64,000 nt of DNA from an uncultured Muribaculaceae bacterium (GTDB lineage: Bacteria; Bacteroidota; Bacteroidia; Bacteroidales; Muribaculaceae). A program made the translations under genes and the position numbers. The notes below the pieces were generated by a model. The model was given only the letters and a program-made list of their open reading frames with translations, made no database searches and was not told where the DNA came from. Positions 25,598 through 33,116 of the stretch are shown here, in pieces. The stretch is taken from contig CAJTUF010000003.1 of the NCBI GenBank assembly GCA_910579675.1, positions 98,603-162,602 on the forward strand, given 5' to 3'. Within the stretch, counting starts at the first letter, position 1. The number at the start of each line of letters is the position of its first letter.

Positions 25598-27636
25598 TTT
25601 ACCTGAGCTCCGGGCACTACCGGTGCTGTCGGGCCGATGACGGTGAGGGTGCCGTCGGCGTTTTCGGCCGAGAGGATCATGCCCCGGCTTTCGATTCCCT
25701 TGAGGTTGCGCGGCGGGAGGTTGGCAATGAAGCACACCTGCTTGCCTATCAGATCCTCAGGGTTGTAATACTTGGCTATGCCGCTCACTATGGTGCGGGT
25801 CTCCATGCCGTCGTCGATAAGGAACCGGAGCAGCTTGTCGGCCTTTTTCACCTTGCTGCACTCCAGCACGGTGCCTACACGGATGTCGGAGCGACAGAAT
25901 GTGTCGAAGTCAACATCGGGCGCCTGGGGCTCGGCTTTGAAGTTTTTGATTACGTTTTCCTTCTTGATGCGCTCCAGCCGATCGGTCTGGGCGGCGATCT
26001 CTTCGTCGCTGATCTTGTCGAAGAGGAGTTCGGGCTGCCCGATGGATTGTCCGGGAGCGAGGATGGAGTCGCTGCCTATCATCTCCCAGTCCATGGAGCC
26101 CATGCCGAGCATGGCGGCGAGGCGGCCGGCGGCAAAGGGTGTGAAGGGAGTGAAGGCCACGGCTATCGAGGCGCAGAGCTCGAGGGCTGCCCAAAGTAAG
26201 GTGTCGACACGCGCAGGGTCGGTCTTGGCCACCTTCCAGGGCTCAGTCTCCTGCAGATAGCGGTTGCCGAGGCGCGCCAGCTCCATGGCGTTTTTGAGAG
26301 CTTCGCGGAAGTGGAAGTTTTCGATCGACGAGGTGATGGCCTCGCCGGCGGCGCGGGCGTCGGCAAAGAGCTGACGGTCGATGTCGGTGAGCTCGCCGGG
26401 GGTGGGCACGCACCCTCCGCAATACTTGTGGGTGAGCACCACAGCGCGGTTGATGAAGTTGCCGAGGATGGCTACCAGCTCATTGTTGTTGCGTGCCTGG
26501 AAGTCGGCCCAGGTAAAGTCGTTGTCTTTGGTTTCGGGGGCGTTGGCTGTGAGCACGTAGCGCAGTGTGTCCTGCTTGCCCGGGAAATCTTTGAGATATT
26601 CATGGAGCCACACGGCCCAGTTGCGCGAGGTCGAGATCTTGTCCCCCTCGAGGTTGAGAAATTCGTTGGCCGGCACATTGTCGGGGAGCTGGAAACCGTC
26701 GCCGTAGGCCATGAGCATGGCTGGAAACACTATGCAGTGAAACACAATGTTGTCCTTGCCGATGAAGTTGATCACGCGGGTAGAGGGATCTTTCCAGTAG
26801 GTTTCCCAGCTGTCGGGCAGTATCTCCTTGGTGTTGGAGATGTAGCCTATCGGGGCGTCAAACCACACATAAAGCACCTTGCCCTCGGCACCCTCCACGG
26901 GCACCGGTACACCCCAATTGAGGTCGCGGCTCACTGCGCGTGGCTGGAGACCTGAGTCGAGCCACGATTTGCACTGGCCATACACGTTGGTTTTCCACTC
27001 CTTGTGTCCGTCGAGGATCCACTTGCGCAGCGCCTCCTCGTATTGGTCGAGGGGGAGATACCAGTGGGTAGTCTCGCGCATGGTGATGGGGGCATTGGTG
27101 AGCGCCGAGCGGGGATTGATGAGCTCGGTGGCGCTCAGAGAGCTGCCGCAGGCCTCACACTGGTCGCCATAGGCGCCGTCTTTGCCGCATTTGGGGCATG
27201 TGCCCACCACATAGCGGTCGGCCAGAAACTCGCCTGCCTGCTCGTCGTAGGGCTGCATCGATGTCTTGACCACAAACTTACCCTGATCGTAGAGACGGCG
27301 GAAAAACTCCGAGGCGGTGGCGCGGTGGATGTCGGAAGTGGTGCGCGAATACACGTCGAAGGTTATACCGAGCTCCTTCATGGAGTCGCGGATGATAGTG
27401 TGGTAGCGGTCTACGATATCCTGAGGAGTGACGCCCTCCTTGCGGGCCTTCAGGGTGATGGGTACTCCATGCTCGTCGCTGCCGCCTACCATGATGGCAT
27501 CCTCGCCGCGCAGGCGCAGGAAGCGGGCATAGATGTCGGCGGGTACATATACTCCGGCGAGATGGCCGATATGAACGGGACCATTGGCATAGGGCAGAGC
27601 CGTGGTGATGAGGGTGCGGCTGAATTTCTTTTCCAT
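25594..27636 (-). CDS. metG: Methionyl-tRNA synthetase
   Basis: Charges tRNA-Met. The 680-residue enzyme has the HIGH motif (VHIGHLAGVY, near residue 20), the zinc-knuckle region with CPKCGKDG and CEACGS, and a KMSKS-like loop as DKISTSRN (near 340). An anticodon-binding helical domain follows, and the C-terminal tRNA-binding/dimerisation OB domain (about 575-680, FCRSDIRVGTVLECSKVKKADK spanning its start) is also present. This is the long form common in Bacteroidota. It overlaps ansA by 4 bp. Confidence 0.98.
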   Translation of the reverse strand: MEKKFSRTLITTALPYANGPVHIGHLAGVYVPADIYARFLRLRGEDAIMVGGSDEHGVPITLKARKEGVTPQDIVDRYHTIIRDSMKELGITFDVYSRTTSDIHRATASEFFRRLYDQGKFVVKTSMQPYDEQAGEFLADRYVVGTCPKCGKDGAYGDQCEACGSSLSATELINPRSALTNAPITMRETTHWYLPLDQYEEALRKWILDGHKEWKTNVYGQCKSWLDSGLQPRAVSRDLNWGVPVPVEGAEGKVLYVWFDAPIGYISNTKEILPDSWETYWKDPSTRVINFIGKDNIVFHCIVFPAMLMAYGDGFQLPDNVPANEFLNLEGDKISTSRNWAVWLHEYLKDFPGKQDTLRYVLTANAPETKDNDFTWADFQARNNNELVAILGNFINRAVVLTHKYCGGCVPTPGELTDIDRQLFADARAAGEAITSSIENFHFREALKNAMELARLGNRYLQETEPWKVAKTDPARVDTLLWAALELCASIAVAFTPFTPFAAGRLAAMLGMGSMDWEMIGSDSILAPGQSIGQPELLFDKISDEEIAAQTDRLERIKKENVIKNFKAEPQAPDVDFDTFCRSDIRVGTVLECSKVKKADKLLRFLIDDGMETRTIVSGIAKYYNPEDLIGKQVCFIANLPPRNLKGIESRGMILSAENADGTLTVIGPTAPVVPGAQVK

Positions 27637-27664
27637 GACGGTGGATATAGGGTGGGATAGAGGA

Positions 27665-28963
27665 TTATTCTTCAGTATAGAAATCTATGAGGCGGCCAAG
27701 GGCGTCGGCACACACGGTGCAGAACGTCGGATAGGTGTTGTTGCGCATACGGCATTCGTCGGCCGGACGGTATACCCCTTTCGACGAATAGCCGCCACCT
27801 TCGTAGAGCCCGACGGGATATTTCTGTGCATCCTTGGGATCGGTGGGCACCGGGGTGCCTTCAGGCATCAGGCGTTCCCACTTTGAAGCAAAGTCGGTGA
27901 GGGTGGTGATGTTGGGATTCCAGGGCTCAACGTCAAATGGATAGCTGTCTTCCATCACGTCGCCCACGTAGAAATACTCGTCGGCCAGACCGCCGAAGCT
28001 GTGGCCAAACTCATGCACCACCACCGGGCGCATAAGCGGGTGGCGCGCTGCCGTGAGGGTGTAGCTGTTGTATATTCCGCCGCCGCCATATTCGTCGGTG
28101 TTGGCCAGTACGATAATATGCTCGTAGGGTATGTTGACCAGAGCATCGTGGATCAGCGACACGGAAGGCGCCGTCAGATAACGGTCGGAATAGAAAGTCG
28201 AGAAGTGGGAGCGGAAAGCGGTATGCTTCCAGTCGCCAAGCCTCGGCACGCTCACGCCGCTCTCGGCGCTCGGCGAGGCAACAGCGATGATGTTGAAGCG
28301 GTCGGCGCGGTCCTTGTAGGGGCCGTAAGAGAGGATCTCGTCGGCGGCACGCTGCGCATGGACATAAAAGGAGTCCATCTCTGCAGCAGTGTAGCCCTCG
28401 GCAAGGATAGCAATATCGACGGCGCGCTCAGGCGGAAGCTGTGAGCGGTGGAGATAGCGGTGGGGGAGGGGAGTGCGGCCATCGAGGCGCTCGGCAAGGA
28501 TGTCGGAAGGGGAGTAGGTGAAGGTCATCGACCCCATCGGAGTGCGGCGCTGGTTGGTAAATGTGAGATTGACCTTGGCATCACGGCGCGGCTCGGGCAG
28601 CAACACGGTGTGGTCGAATGTGCGGGCACGCTCAGAGGCTTCCGGAGTCGAAAGCCACTCATGGAAGAGGGTCGAAAAGGATGTGCGGTAGATTGTGTCG
28701 CCGGTGGCGGCATCAGTCATGGTGAGCTGCGCATCGCCTGCAAGGGGGAGCTGCGACAGATGGTGGCGGCGTCCGGCCCAACCCGGCATAGTGGCCTGAC
28801 GGTTGAGGCTGATGGCAACATTTCCGTTGCCGCCGGTCATGGTGTAGTCGGCGCGCAGGGTGCGCCCGCTGAAGATAGAGTCGAAAGGCATTTCTGTCGC
28901 CATGGCCGATGCGGCGGCTATGGCAGCGAAAGACGTGAGTAATAATCGTTTAATGAATGACAT
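27665..28963 (-). CDS. Secreted M64-family metallopeptidase
   Basis: A 432-residue precursor related to the IgA-cleaving M64 peptidases. A signal peptide (MSFIKRLLLTSFAAIAAASA) precedes an N-terminal M64_N beta domain (about 25-150). The catalytic domain follows, with the zinc motif HEFGHSFGGLADEY near residues 315-328 (two His, catalytic Glu, downstream Asp/Glu). The frame is open to 28999, but only the ATG at 28963 places the signal peptide at the N-terminus. A minus-strand TAACTTTG at 29021-29014 is the likely promoter. Whether immunoglobulin is a substrate is unknown. Confidence 0.9.
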   Translation of the reverse strand: MSFIKRLLLTSFAAIAAASAMATEMPFDSIFSGRTLRADYTMTGGNGNVAISLNRQATMPGWAGRRHHLSQLPLAGDAQLTMTDAATGDTIYRTSFSTLFHEWLSTPEASERARTFDHTVLLPEPRRDAKVNLTFTNQRRTPMGSMTFTYSPSDILAERLDGRTPLPHRYLHRSQLPPERAVDIAILAEGYTAAEMDSFYVHAQRAADEILSYGPYKDRADRFNIIAVASPSAESGVSVPRLGDWKHTAFRSHFSTFYSDRYLTAPSVSLIHDALVNIPYEHIIVLANTDEYGGGGIYNSYTLTAARHPLMRPVVVHEFGHSFGGLADEYFYVGDVMEDSYPFDVEPWNPNITTLTDFASKWERLMPEGTPVPTDPKDAQKYPVGLYEGGGYSSKGVYRPADECRMRNNTYPTFCTVCADALGRLIDFYTEE

Positions 28964-29013
28964 AGTTGTGGATAGACGTTGCGGGCGCCCTTCAGGCACA
29001 CGCTTGGATACTG

Positions 29014-29061
29014 CAAAGTTAACGATTTTTTTTGGAGGCTCGGAAAAAAGTTGTAACTTTG
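29014..29061. promoter_or_regulatory. Divergent promoters: M64 peptidase gene and SRP RNA gene
   Basis: The plus strand carries TTTG (29031-29034), a 19-bp spacer and TAACTTTG (29054-29061), ending 4 bp before the SRP RNA. The minus strand carries TAACTTTG (29021-29014), facing the peptidase gene. The plus-strand element is one of the best consensus promoters in the window. Confidence 0.75.
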
Positions 29062-29065
29062 CAGC

Positions 29066-29161
29066 GGGTAAGTCCTACACGACTGGCTCCCCGGGTAATC
29101 CGTCAGATCTTGATCGAAGCAGCGGGCCTGGGTTGAGCGGTGCGATGTAGTTAGCTTACCC
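29066..29161 (+). ncRNA. ffs: Signal recognition particle RNA, small bacterial type
   Basis: A 96-nt RNA whose ends pair (GGGTAAG at 29066-29072 with CTTACCC at 29155-29161). The apical domain-IV motifs GTCAG (29102-29106) and GAAGCAGC (29116-29123) form the Ffh-binding symmetric/asymmetric loops. It is preceded by a consensus promoter and followed immediately by eight T, a clean transcription end. With Ffh and FtsY it targets nascent membrane proteins. A mobile-element remnant starts right after its terminator. Confidence 0.9.
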
Positions 29162-29170
29162 TTTTTTTTG

Positions 29171-29356
29171 TATCCCTACACGAGTCGTGCCCATCTTGCC
29201 CGCCGCACATTTATAGGCAGTATCTACAAGAAAGTCAACGATCCTAATCTTGTCGGAGCGCTATCCGCACACAAAGAGGGCAGTAGGGCTTTCGCCCGTT
29301 ATCGAGATATAGACGAGGAAATGATGGTTTCTCCCGACAGAATCTTCAATATATGA
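29171..29356 (+). pseudogene. Remnant of a tyrosine recombinase (C-terminal part)
   Basis: About 60 in-frame codons read like the end of a phage/ICE-type integrase. RAHLARRTFIGSIY resembles the HxxR box, LSAHKEGSRAF a later His box, and FARYRDID the region of the nucleophilic Tyr. The N-terminal ~80% is missing because the intact SRP RNA gene and its T-tract occupy the adjoining DNA. It is directly 3' of ffs, which suggests integration at or near this RNA gene. The assignment is from motif reading and moderately secure. Confidence 0.55.
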
Positions 29357-29523
29357 AGATGATGTATCTGTTTTACAGACAGACCAATACAAGCTGCAAC
29401 AACTTGTTGGCGATTTTATCTTCTTAGTTCCATGGGGACATCATTGCACCATTATCGACACATATTTTTGAGAATGGCAATCTTGATGCGGCGATATTCT
29501 ATTTGAATGTAGCTTGGATGCAA
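29357..29523 (+). pseudogene. Frameshifted fragment of a DUF1016-family gene
   Basis: One frame reads QTDQYKLQQLVGDFIFLVPW, then GHHCTIIDTYF and stops. A one-base shift in the T-run near 29466-29470 restores ENGNLDAAIFYLNVAW. Together they align with the middle of the intact DUF1016 protein at 17626-18792 (VPFTHHIHIF...ARYYYIHRC). Both flanks are missing. It is the residue of a second nuclease gene in the accessory island. Confidence 0.6.
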
Positions 29524-29548
29524 AGTTTTTCATCGGGGTTAACACCGG

Positions 29549-29776
29549 TTATGGCACAAGGCGGCCATTCTTCAGTTCCGACAGCAGCAAGTCATAGACG
29601 TATGCCGGACTTTCGATATACAATCCTGTGGAAAAGTCCTCCAGTTTGGAAAATGTCTCTGAATTGTGGAAAGTTGAAATGGCTTCCGTCAATTCCATTC
29701 CTTCCCGTTCCACAAGATAGCGGACAACATCAGCAGATATGCCCTCAAATAAATAACGTGCGTTGCGGTCTTTCAT
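29549..29776 (-). CDS. Small third component of the DUF3990 module
   Basis: A 75-residue acidic protein (ISADVVRYLVEREGMELTEA, then STGLYIESPAYVYDLLLSEL). This pattern is common beside DUF3990 genes in Firmicutes and Bacteroidota, as I recall, but has no established activity. Its start overlaps the stop of the DUF3990 gene by 4 bp, so the two are translationally coupled. It probably binds the DUF3990 protein or modulates the toxin-antitoxin complex; this is inference from gene order. Confidence 0.65.
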   Translation of the reverse strand: MKDRNARYLFEGISADVVRYLVEREGMELTEAISTFHNSETFSKLEDFSTGLYIESPAYVYDLLLSELKNGRLVP

Positions 29777-30246
29777 AATTTCTTCAGAATTTTGATCGCT
29801 GCCTCCGTGTGGAAAAAGTATTGTGAGGTTACTTGCGAGAATGTGAGTTCCTTTACAAGTTGCTCCTCTGAGATGAAATTTTCAGTAAACATACGGAGCA
29901 GACGGGCAATCGTATCATCAGCAACCGGACCTATTACTATGTCGTAGTCATGGCATGGCTGCAAGACATTTATATCGCGGTTTGACATCACAAACCTCGC
30001 CCATTCCCCATCAGGAGAATTGAAGGTTTTTATCTTCAACCCTACTGCTACAGCATTTTCCAGATCAAACTCAAAGGTTGTTAATGTCGGTACACCCCTG
30101 AACATTTTCGCTGTTCTTGCCGCCATCCTTTCAGCCTGATGCCGTAAGTCGGTAAGATAAAATCCTTTTCCGAAATCTTTGTAAGGACGACACTTTTCGA
30201 GGTCAATCCTATCTATTACAGTGTTTGAACCATGATACAGTATCAT
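29773..30246 (-). CDS. DUF3990 protein, predicted ADP-ribosyltransferase-fold toxin
   Basis: A 157-residue protein of the DUF3990 family. The N-terminus has the conserved LYHGSNTVIDRIDL and DFGKGFYLTDLRHQAERMA blocks (about residues 3-40). These resemble the H-x-T/S and Y-x(n)-Y NAD-binding strands of ADP-ribosyltransferases, and NRDINVLQPCHDYDIVIGPV follows. The gene lies between an XRE/DUF3791 gene and a small partner, each overlapping by 4 bp. That order is the one seen for predicted toxin-antitoxin modules. Toxic activity and target are not demonstrated by sequence. Confidence 0.8.
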   Translation of the reverse strand: MILYHGSNTVIDRIDLEKCRPYKDFGKGFYLTDLRHQAERMAARTAKMFRGVPTLTTFEFDLENAVAVGLKIKTFNSPDGEWARFVMSNRDINVLQPCHDYDIVIGPVADDTIARLLRMFTENFISEEQLVKELTFSQVTSQYFFHTEAAIKILKKL

Positions 30247-30671
30247 ATTATAGCCCCTCCGTTGTTGCGGCAGACAACCGTCAGGTCATCAACACAGTCA
30301 TTGAACGACAGTGTATGTTCCACGTCATAAAACTCGGTCAGAAAATCAATTCCCTTGAAGCGATTAAGGTAATTGCTTGCCTCACGGATTGTAAGATTGT
30401 GCTTTTTTGAGAATTCGATTATCACCGTCATGATATAGTCGATGACATTTTTATCTGCTTTTTTCTTCGGTTTTAGTTCTACAAGAGGTTCCACCTCCAG
30501 AGCATCCGCAATCCGGCTGATTGTATTGAAGTTCACACATGATCCGTTTTCCACCTTCGACACCATCGCTTTCTGCACACCAATCATGGCACCTACCTCA
30601 TCTTGGGTAAGTCCCATGCTTTTACGCCGCAGACACAGCAGCTCCCCGATATCTTTGAAGTTTGTATTCAT
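30243..30671 (-). CDS. XRE helix-turn-helix regulator fused to a DUF3791 domain
   Basis: A 142-residue protein. Residues 5-65 form a Cro/cI helix-turn-helix (LRRKSMGLTQDEVGAMIGVQ, then KAMVSKVENG). A linker PKKKADK leads to a DUF3791 domain (about 72-135, IDYIMTVIIEFSKKHNLTIR, then YDVEHTLSF). This is the likely antitoxin and autoregulator of the DUF3990 module. A perfect 26-bp palindrome overlaps its promoter (30686-30711). The predicted transcription start is within a few bases of the start codon, so the mRNA may be leaderless. Confidence 0.83.
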   Translation of the reverse strand: MNTNFKDIGELLCLRRKSMGLTQDEVGAMIGVQKAMVSKVENGSCVNFNTISRIADALEVEPLVELKPKKKADKNVIDYIMTVIIEFSKKHNLTIREASNYLNRFKGIDFLTEFYDVEHTLSFNDCVDDLTVVCRNNGGAII

Positions 30672-30675
30672 ACCG

Positions 30676-30711
30676 CAAATATAATGAAAGTTTCTTATTT
30701 AAGAAACTTTC
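30676..30711 (-). promoter_or_regulatory. Promoter with palindromic operator for the XRE-DUF3990 operon
   Basis: The minus strand reads TATATTTG at 30683-30676. Immediately upstream, GAAAGTTTCTT (30686-30696) and its exact complement AAGAAACTTTC (30701-30711) are separated by 4 bp. The palindrome fills the space where the -33 element should be, ideal for repression by the adjacent HTH protein. Confidence 0.7.
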
Positions 30712-30731
30712 GGATAATATAAATGTTCGGT

Positions 30732-30899
30732 AGAGGGGGCAACGACGCTACGGCACGACGCTACTCCACAACGTAAATATCCTACTACCGCGTCATAATT
30801 GAGGGTGCAACTTAAGCTGTTACTTGTATTCTGCTCAGCCTTACTTGTACTCCTGCTTGGCTCTCCATGCGCCTTAGTTTGGCGATGGCAACTCGGGCT
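30732..30899 (+). repeat. Left copy of imperfect direct repeat flanking the AlbA_2 gene
   Basis: Blocks shared with 32669-32746 in the same orientation are AGAGGGGGC (30732-30740), ACTCCACAACGTAA (30763-30776) and a 23-bp block starting GTTTGGCGATGGCAA (30877-30899, one mismatch). Extra TACTTGTA-rich DNA separates the second and third blocks here. Confidence 0.65.
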
Positions 30900-30957
30900 G
30901 ATTTACGGCTATTTCAGGCGTTAAAAATTGCATTCAGTTGCCACCTTGAAAACATGA

Positions 30958-31115
30958 TGCTACTTGCACTCGTACTTATACTGTTACTTGTACTCTACTT
31001 GTACTCTACTTGTACTCTACTTGTACTCTACCTGTGCTCTACTTGTGCTCTACTTGTACTGTTACTTGTACTCAATCTTGTACTCAATCTTGTACTCTTA
31101 CTTGTATTGTTACTT
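30958..31115 (+). repeat. 11-bp tandem repeat (CTACTTGTACT-type minisatellite)
   Basis: About fourteen tandem or near-tandem copies of an ~11-bp unit (CTACTTGTACT and variants with GTTACTTGTACT, CAATCTTGTACT). The array runs into the last codons of the AlbA_2 gene. Isolated copies of TTACTTGTA also occur at 30820-30855. The long Leu/Val-rich open frame through it is a by-product of the repeat. Together with the left direct repeat it fills the 30712-31109 gap. Confidence 0.8.
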
Positions 31116-32651
31116 CTGATAGTAGAGTGACTTTCCTTTATCGGTTAATCCATATCGTTGATTAGGGGCTTTCGGACTTTCAGGTTTCTCCAACTTGATC
31201 AGACCAAGCGTAATAGCCGGATTCAAATAGTTCTTAACGAACATTGGACGAGAGGCAAAGCCCATATTTTCCATAAGTTTATAGAGTGGATACCAATTCT
31301 CGCCAATCGCATTTATCAACTTCAGAATTTTGGCATCAACCGCTTCCTGGCTTATATTCTCACTTATATCCCGTCTTATATCCTTGTTTTCTTCTACTGT
31401 GTCATTTTCGGTGGCTACTATGTCATTGACAAAGCCGTCATGAGTCCACTTCGACATATCGGGGCGCTTGAATACGATGCGGACGAAATTTTCGCTGTTG
31501 AAATAACGGGGGCGTTCCACACCCGTGCGGTCGCACTCGTCATACATGAGCGCAAGTCCACGACCCCAGTGTTCGGTAGTGCCGGTGAGATAAAGAACAT
31601 TGGCGATAATCTCATTTTGCGGCTGGGAGGTGTTTTTCTTATTTTCCTCCTCGTTCCTTTCAAGCTCGTTGGGATTGATGTCAGCAGGGAAACGCCCCGG
31701 ATTTTCAATCTCCACACGGTCGTCATATATGGCTATATTCACTTGAAGATTGTCAAACTGCCAAGCCCTGTGGGTGAAGGCATTAAGGCAAGCCTCTCTC
31801 AAAGCGTTTGACGGCACTTCAAGTTCCTCCTTGCGGCGAATGCGGTGATGCGTCGTACCAGTCAGCGAAAGATGTTTGAAGAAGAAAGACATCGCCGCAT
31901 CCATAAGTTCAAAGATATTGCCCTCGACCCAACGGTTGTCGAGAAAGTCCACCTTCTTGACACCCTTAAATCGTGCCATACGCAGCGAGCATTGTGGATA
32001 TTCAACACGCATATCCTTTCCAAAAAGTATAGCTGCCGCGTTTCGCAGTCCATCTTCGGTCATCAGGTTAAGACGGCGCAACGCCGTTGTGGCATCATCA
32101 CGCAGAGCCAACCCTGTGAGCCTGTTCTCATTGACGGCGGCTGAAATCATCTTCAGCAACAGACCCTCGTCAATCATCGAGATCTTGAGATTTGGATTAA
32201 CCTCCTTCTCCCACCAATATTTTAGACCTTTGCGCTTCTCATGCAGACGGATCAATTTCTCCAACGGCATAACGGATGTCACACTGTCAAACCGTTGATA
32301 TGGCCTGCCGTCATACGCGAAAGGCGCAGACGGATTATTGCCTAATGACTCAAATACAATCAGATATTTATCCGTATCAGGCAGTTTGATATAGCGAGGC
32401 TGAATATCAACCGATGGCTCGAAGCGGCGCAGAGCCTCGCCAATCATGCGTGTTGTCTTGTCGCCAATCTCCTGCCCGACAATCTTGCCCGAATTTTTGA
32501 CACCAAAGACCACAATGCCGCCATCGCCATTGAGCATACCGCACAATGTTTCCATCCCTCGGTCAAGTTGCCCGGTGGTTTCCTTAAATTCAACGTCAAC
32601 GCCCTCATGATTTTGGGCGAGTTGCAGTATGTAGTCTAAATCAAAGTTCAT
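31110..32651 (-). CDS. AlbA_2-domain ATP-binding protein (putative transcriptional regulator)
   Basis: A 513-residue protein. Residues 15-130 are an AlbA_2 domain (GVDVEFKETTGQLD, then ETLCGMLNGDGGIVVFGVKN). Residues ~250-400 are a GHKL-like HATPase_c_4 region (NALREACLNAFTHRAW with the N-box, then DDRVEIENPGRFP and HWGRGLALMYDECDRTG). A C-terminal winged-helix-like region follows (about 435-513). This architecture is widespread in accessory DNA and annotated as ATP-binding or transcriptional regulator. The gene is a single-gene cassette between two imperfect direct repeats. Confidence 0.87.
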   Translation of the reverse strand: MNFDLDYILQLAQNHEGVDVEFKETTGQLDRGMETLCGMLNGDGGIVVFGVKNSGKIVGQEIGDKTTRMIGEALRRFEPSVDIQPRYIKLPDTDKYLIVFESLGNNPSAPFAYDGRPYQRFDSVTSVMPLEKLIRLHEKRKGLKYWWEKEVNPNLKISMIDEGLLLKMISAAVNENRLTGLALRDDATTALRRLNLMTEDGLRNAAAILFGKDMRVEYPQCSLRMARFKGVKKVDFLDNRWVEGNIFELMDAAMSFFFKHLSLTGTTHHRIRRKEELEVPSNALREACLNAFTHRAWQFDNLQVNIAIYDDRVEIENPGRFPADINPNELERNEEENKKNTSQPQNEIIANVLYLTGTTEHWGRGLALMYDECDRTGVERPRYFNSENFVRIVFKRPDMSKWTHDGFVNDIVATENDTVEENKDIRRDISENISQEAVDAKILKLINAIGENWYPLYKLMENMGFASRPMFVKNYLNPAITLGLIKLEKPESPKAPNQRYGLTDKGKSLYYQK

Positions 32652-32668
32652 AAAATTGGAGGAGTTAC

Positions 32669-32746
32669 AGAGGGGGCTACGTCACCACTCCACAACGTAA
32701 TTTTCCGGCTTCCGCCTCAGTCGGTTTGGCGATGGCAAATCGGGCT
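32669..32746 (+). repeat. Right copy of imperfect direct repeat flanking the AlbA_2 gene
   Basis: Same order of blocks as the left copy: AGAGGGGGC (32669-32677), ACTCCACAACGTAA (32687-32700) and the 23-bp GTTTGGCGATGGCAA block (32724-32746). It ends just before the tRNA-Lys terminator. Confidence 0.65.
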
Positions 32747-32754
32747 AAAAGACA

Positions 32755-32785
32755 AAATCCAATCATCTATCAGATGATTGGATTT
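32755..32785 (-). terminator. Terminator of tRNA-Lys
   Basis: A perfect 14-bp stem (32755-32768 with 32772-32785) and 3-nt loop; on the minus strand it ends in TTTTG. Confidence 0.8.
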
Positions 32786-32793
32786 CTTGGAGG

Positions 32794-32866
32794 TGACCCC
32801 GGAGAGGCTCGAACTCTCGACCCAATGATTAAGAGTCATTTGCTCTACCAACTGAGCTACGGAGTC
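32794..32866 (-). tRNA. tRNA-Lys (anticodon CTT)
   Basis: Reading the minus strand, a 73-nt cloverleaf is complete. The acceptor stem is GACTCCG/CGGGGTC, and the D-arm is GCTC...GAGC. The anticodon stem is AATGA/TCATT with loop CTCTTAA (anticodon CTT), and the T-arm is GAGAG/CTCTC with TTCGAGC. The discriminator is A, and CCA is not encoded. A TAACTTTG promoter lies upstream and a hairpin terminator downstream. It bounds the accessory island on the right. Confidence 0.95.
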
Positions 32867-32909
32867 AGTTTTGTTGTCGCATTGGCGTGTCTCTTTCGCT
32901 TTTGCGCTG

Positions 32910-32917
32910 CAAAGTTA
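32910..32917 (-). promoter_or_regulatory. -7 element of tRNA-Lys
   Basis: The minus strand reads TAACTTTG, giving a precursor leader of about 38 nt. Confidence 0.55.
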
Positions 32918-33035
32918 CGGCGACTTTTTCATTCCACCAAATTTTTTTGCCGTTTTTTTCAAAAAAATGAGAAAACCGATCTCATCCCCGACTCGCGAAG
33001 ACCTCCAACAAGGTGCGAACAAGCCACATCGGGCT

Positions 33036-33078
33036 TAAAAGCGTCGGCCCCGGCGCTCTTGACAGACGACGGGGCCGA
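33036..33078 (-). terminator. Terminator after purB
   Basis: TCGGCCCCG (33044-33052) pairs with CGGGGCCGA (33070-33078). On the minus strand the stem is followed within a few bases by TTTT (33039-33036). Confidence 0.6.
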
Positions 33079-33116
33079 TGTTTGATCGCGGGCTATTTAT
33101 ACGCGCGTTGCGGTGA

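Noticed and set aside
25598..25735. Longer N-terminus for asparaginase
   Set aside because: The extension lies entirely within metG and the ATGA overlap marks the correct start.
29066..29161. 6S RNA or tmRNA
   Set aside because: Length ~96 nt, closing stem and GTCAG/GAAGCAGC loops identify SRP RNA.
30958..31115. Possible CRISPR array
   Set aside because: Units are only ~11 bp, contiguous without unique spacers, and no cas genes are nearby.
30867..31130. Leu/Val-rich open frame of 87 codons on the plus strand
   Set aside because: It is a translation of the tandem repeat; composition is repeat-driven and there is no start signal.
32726..33085. Open frame of 119 codons across the tRNA-Lys region
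   Set aside because: It reads through a complete tRNA gene and its terminator in the opposite direction.
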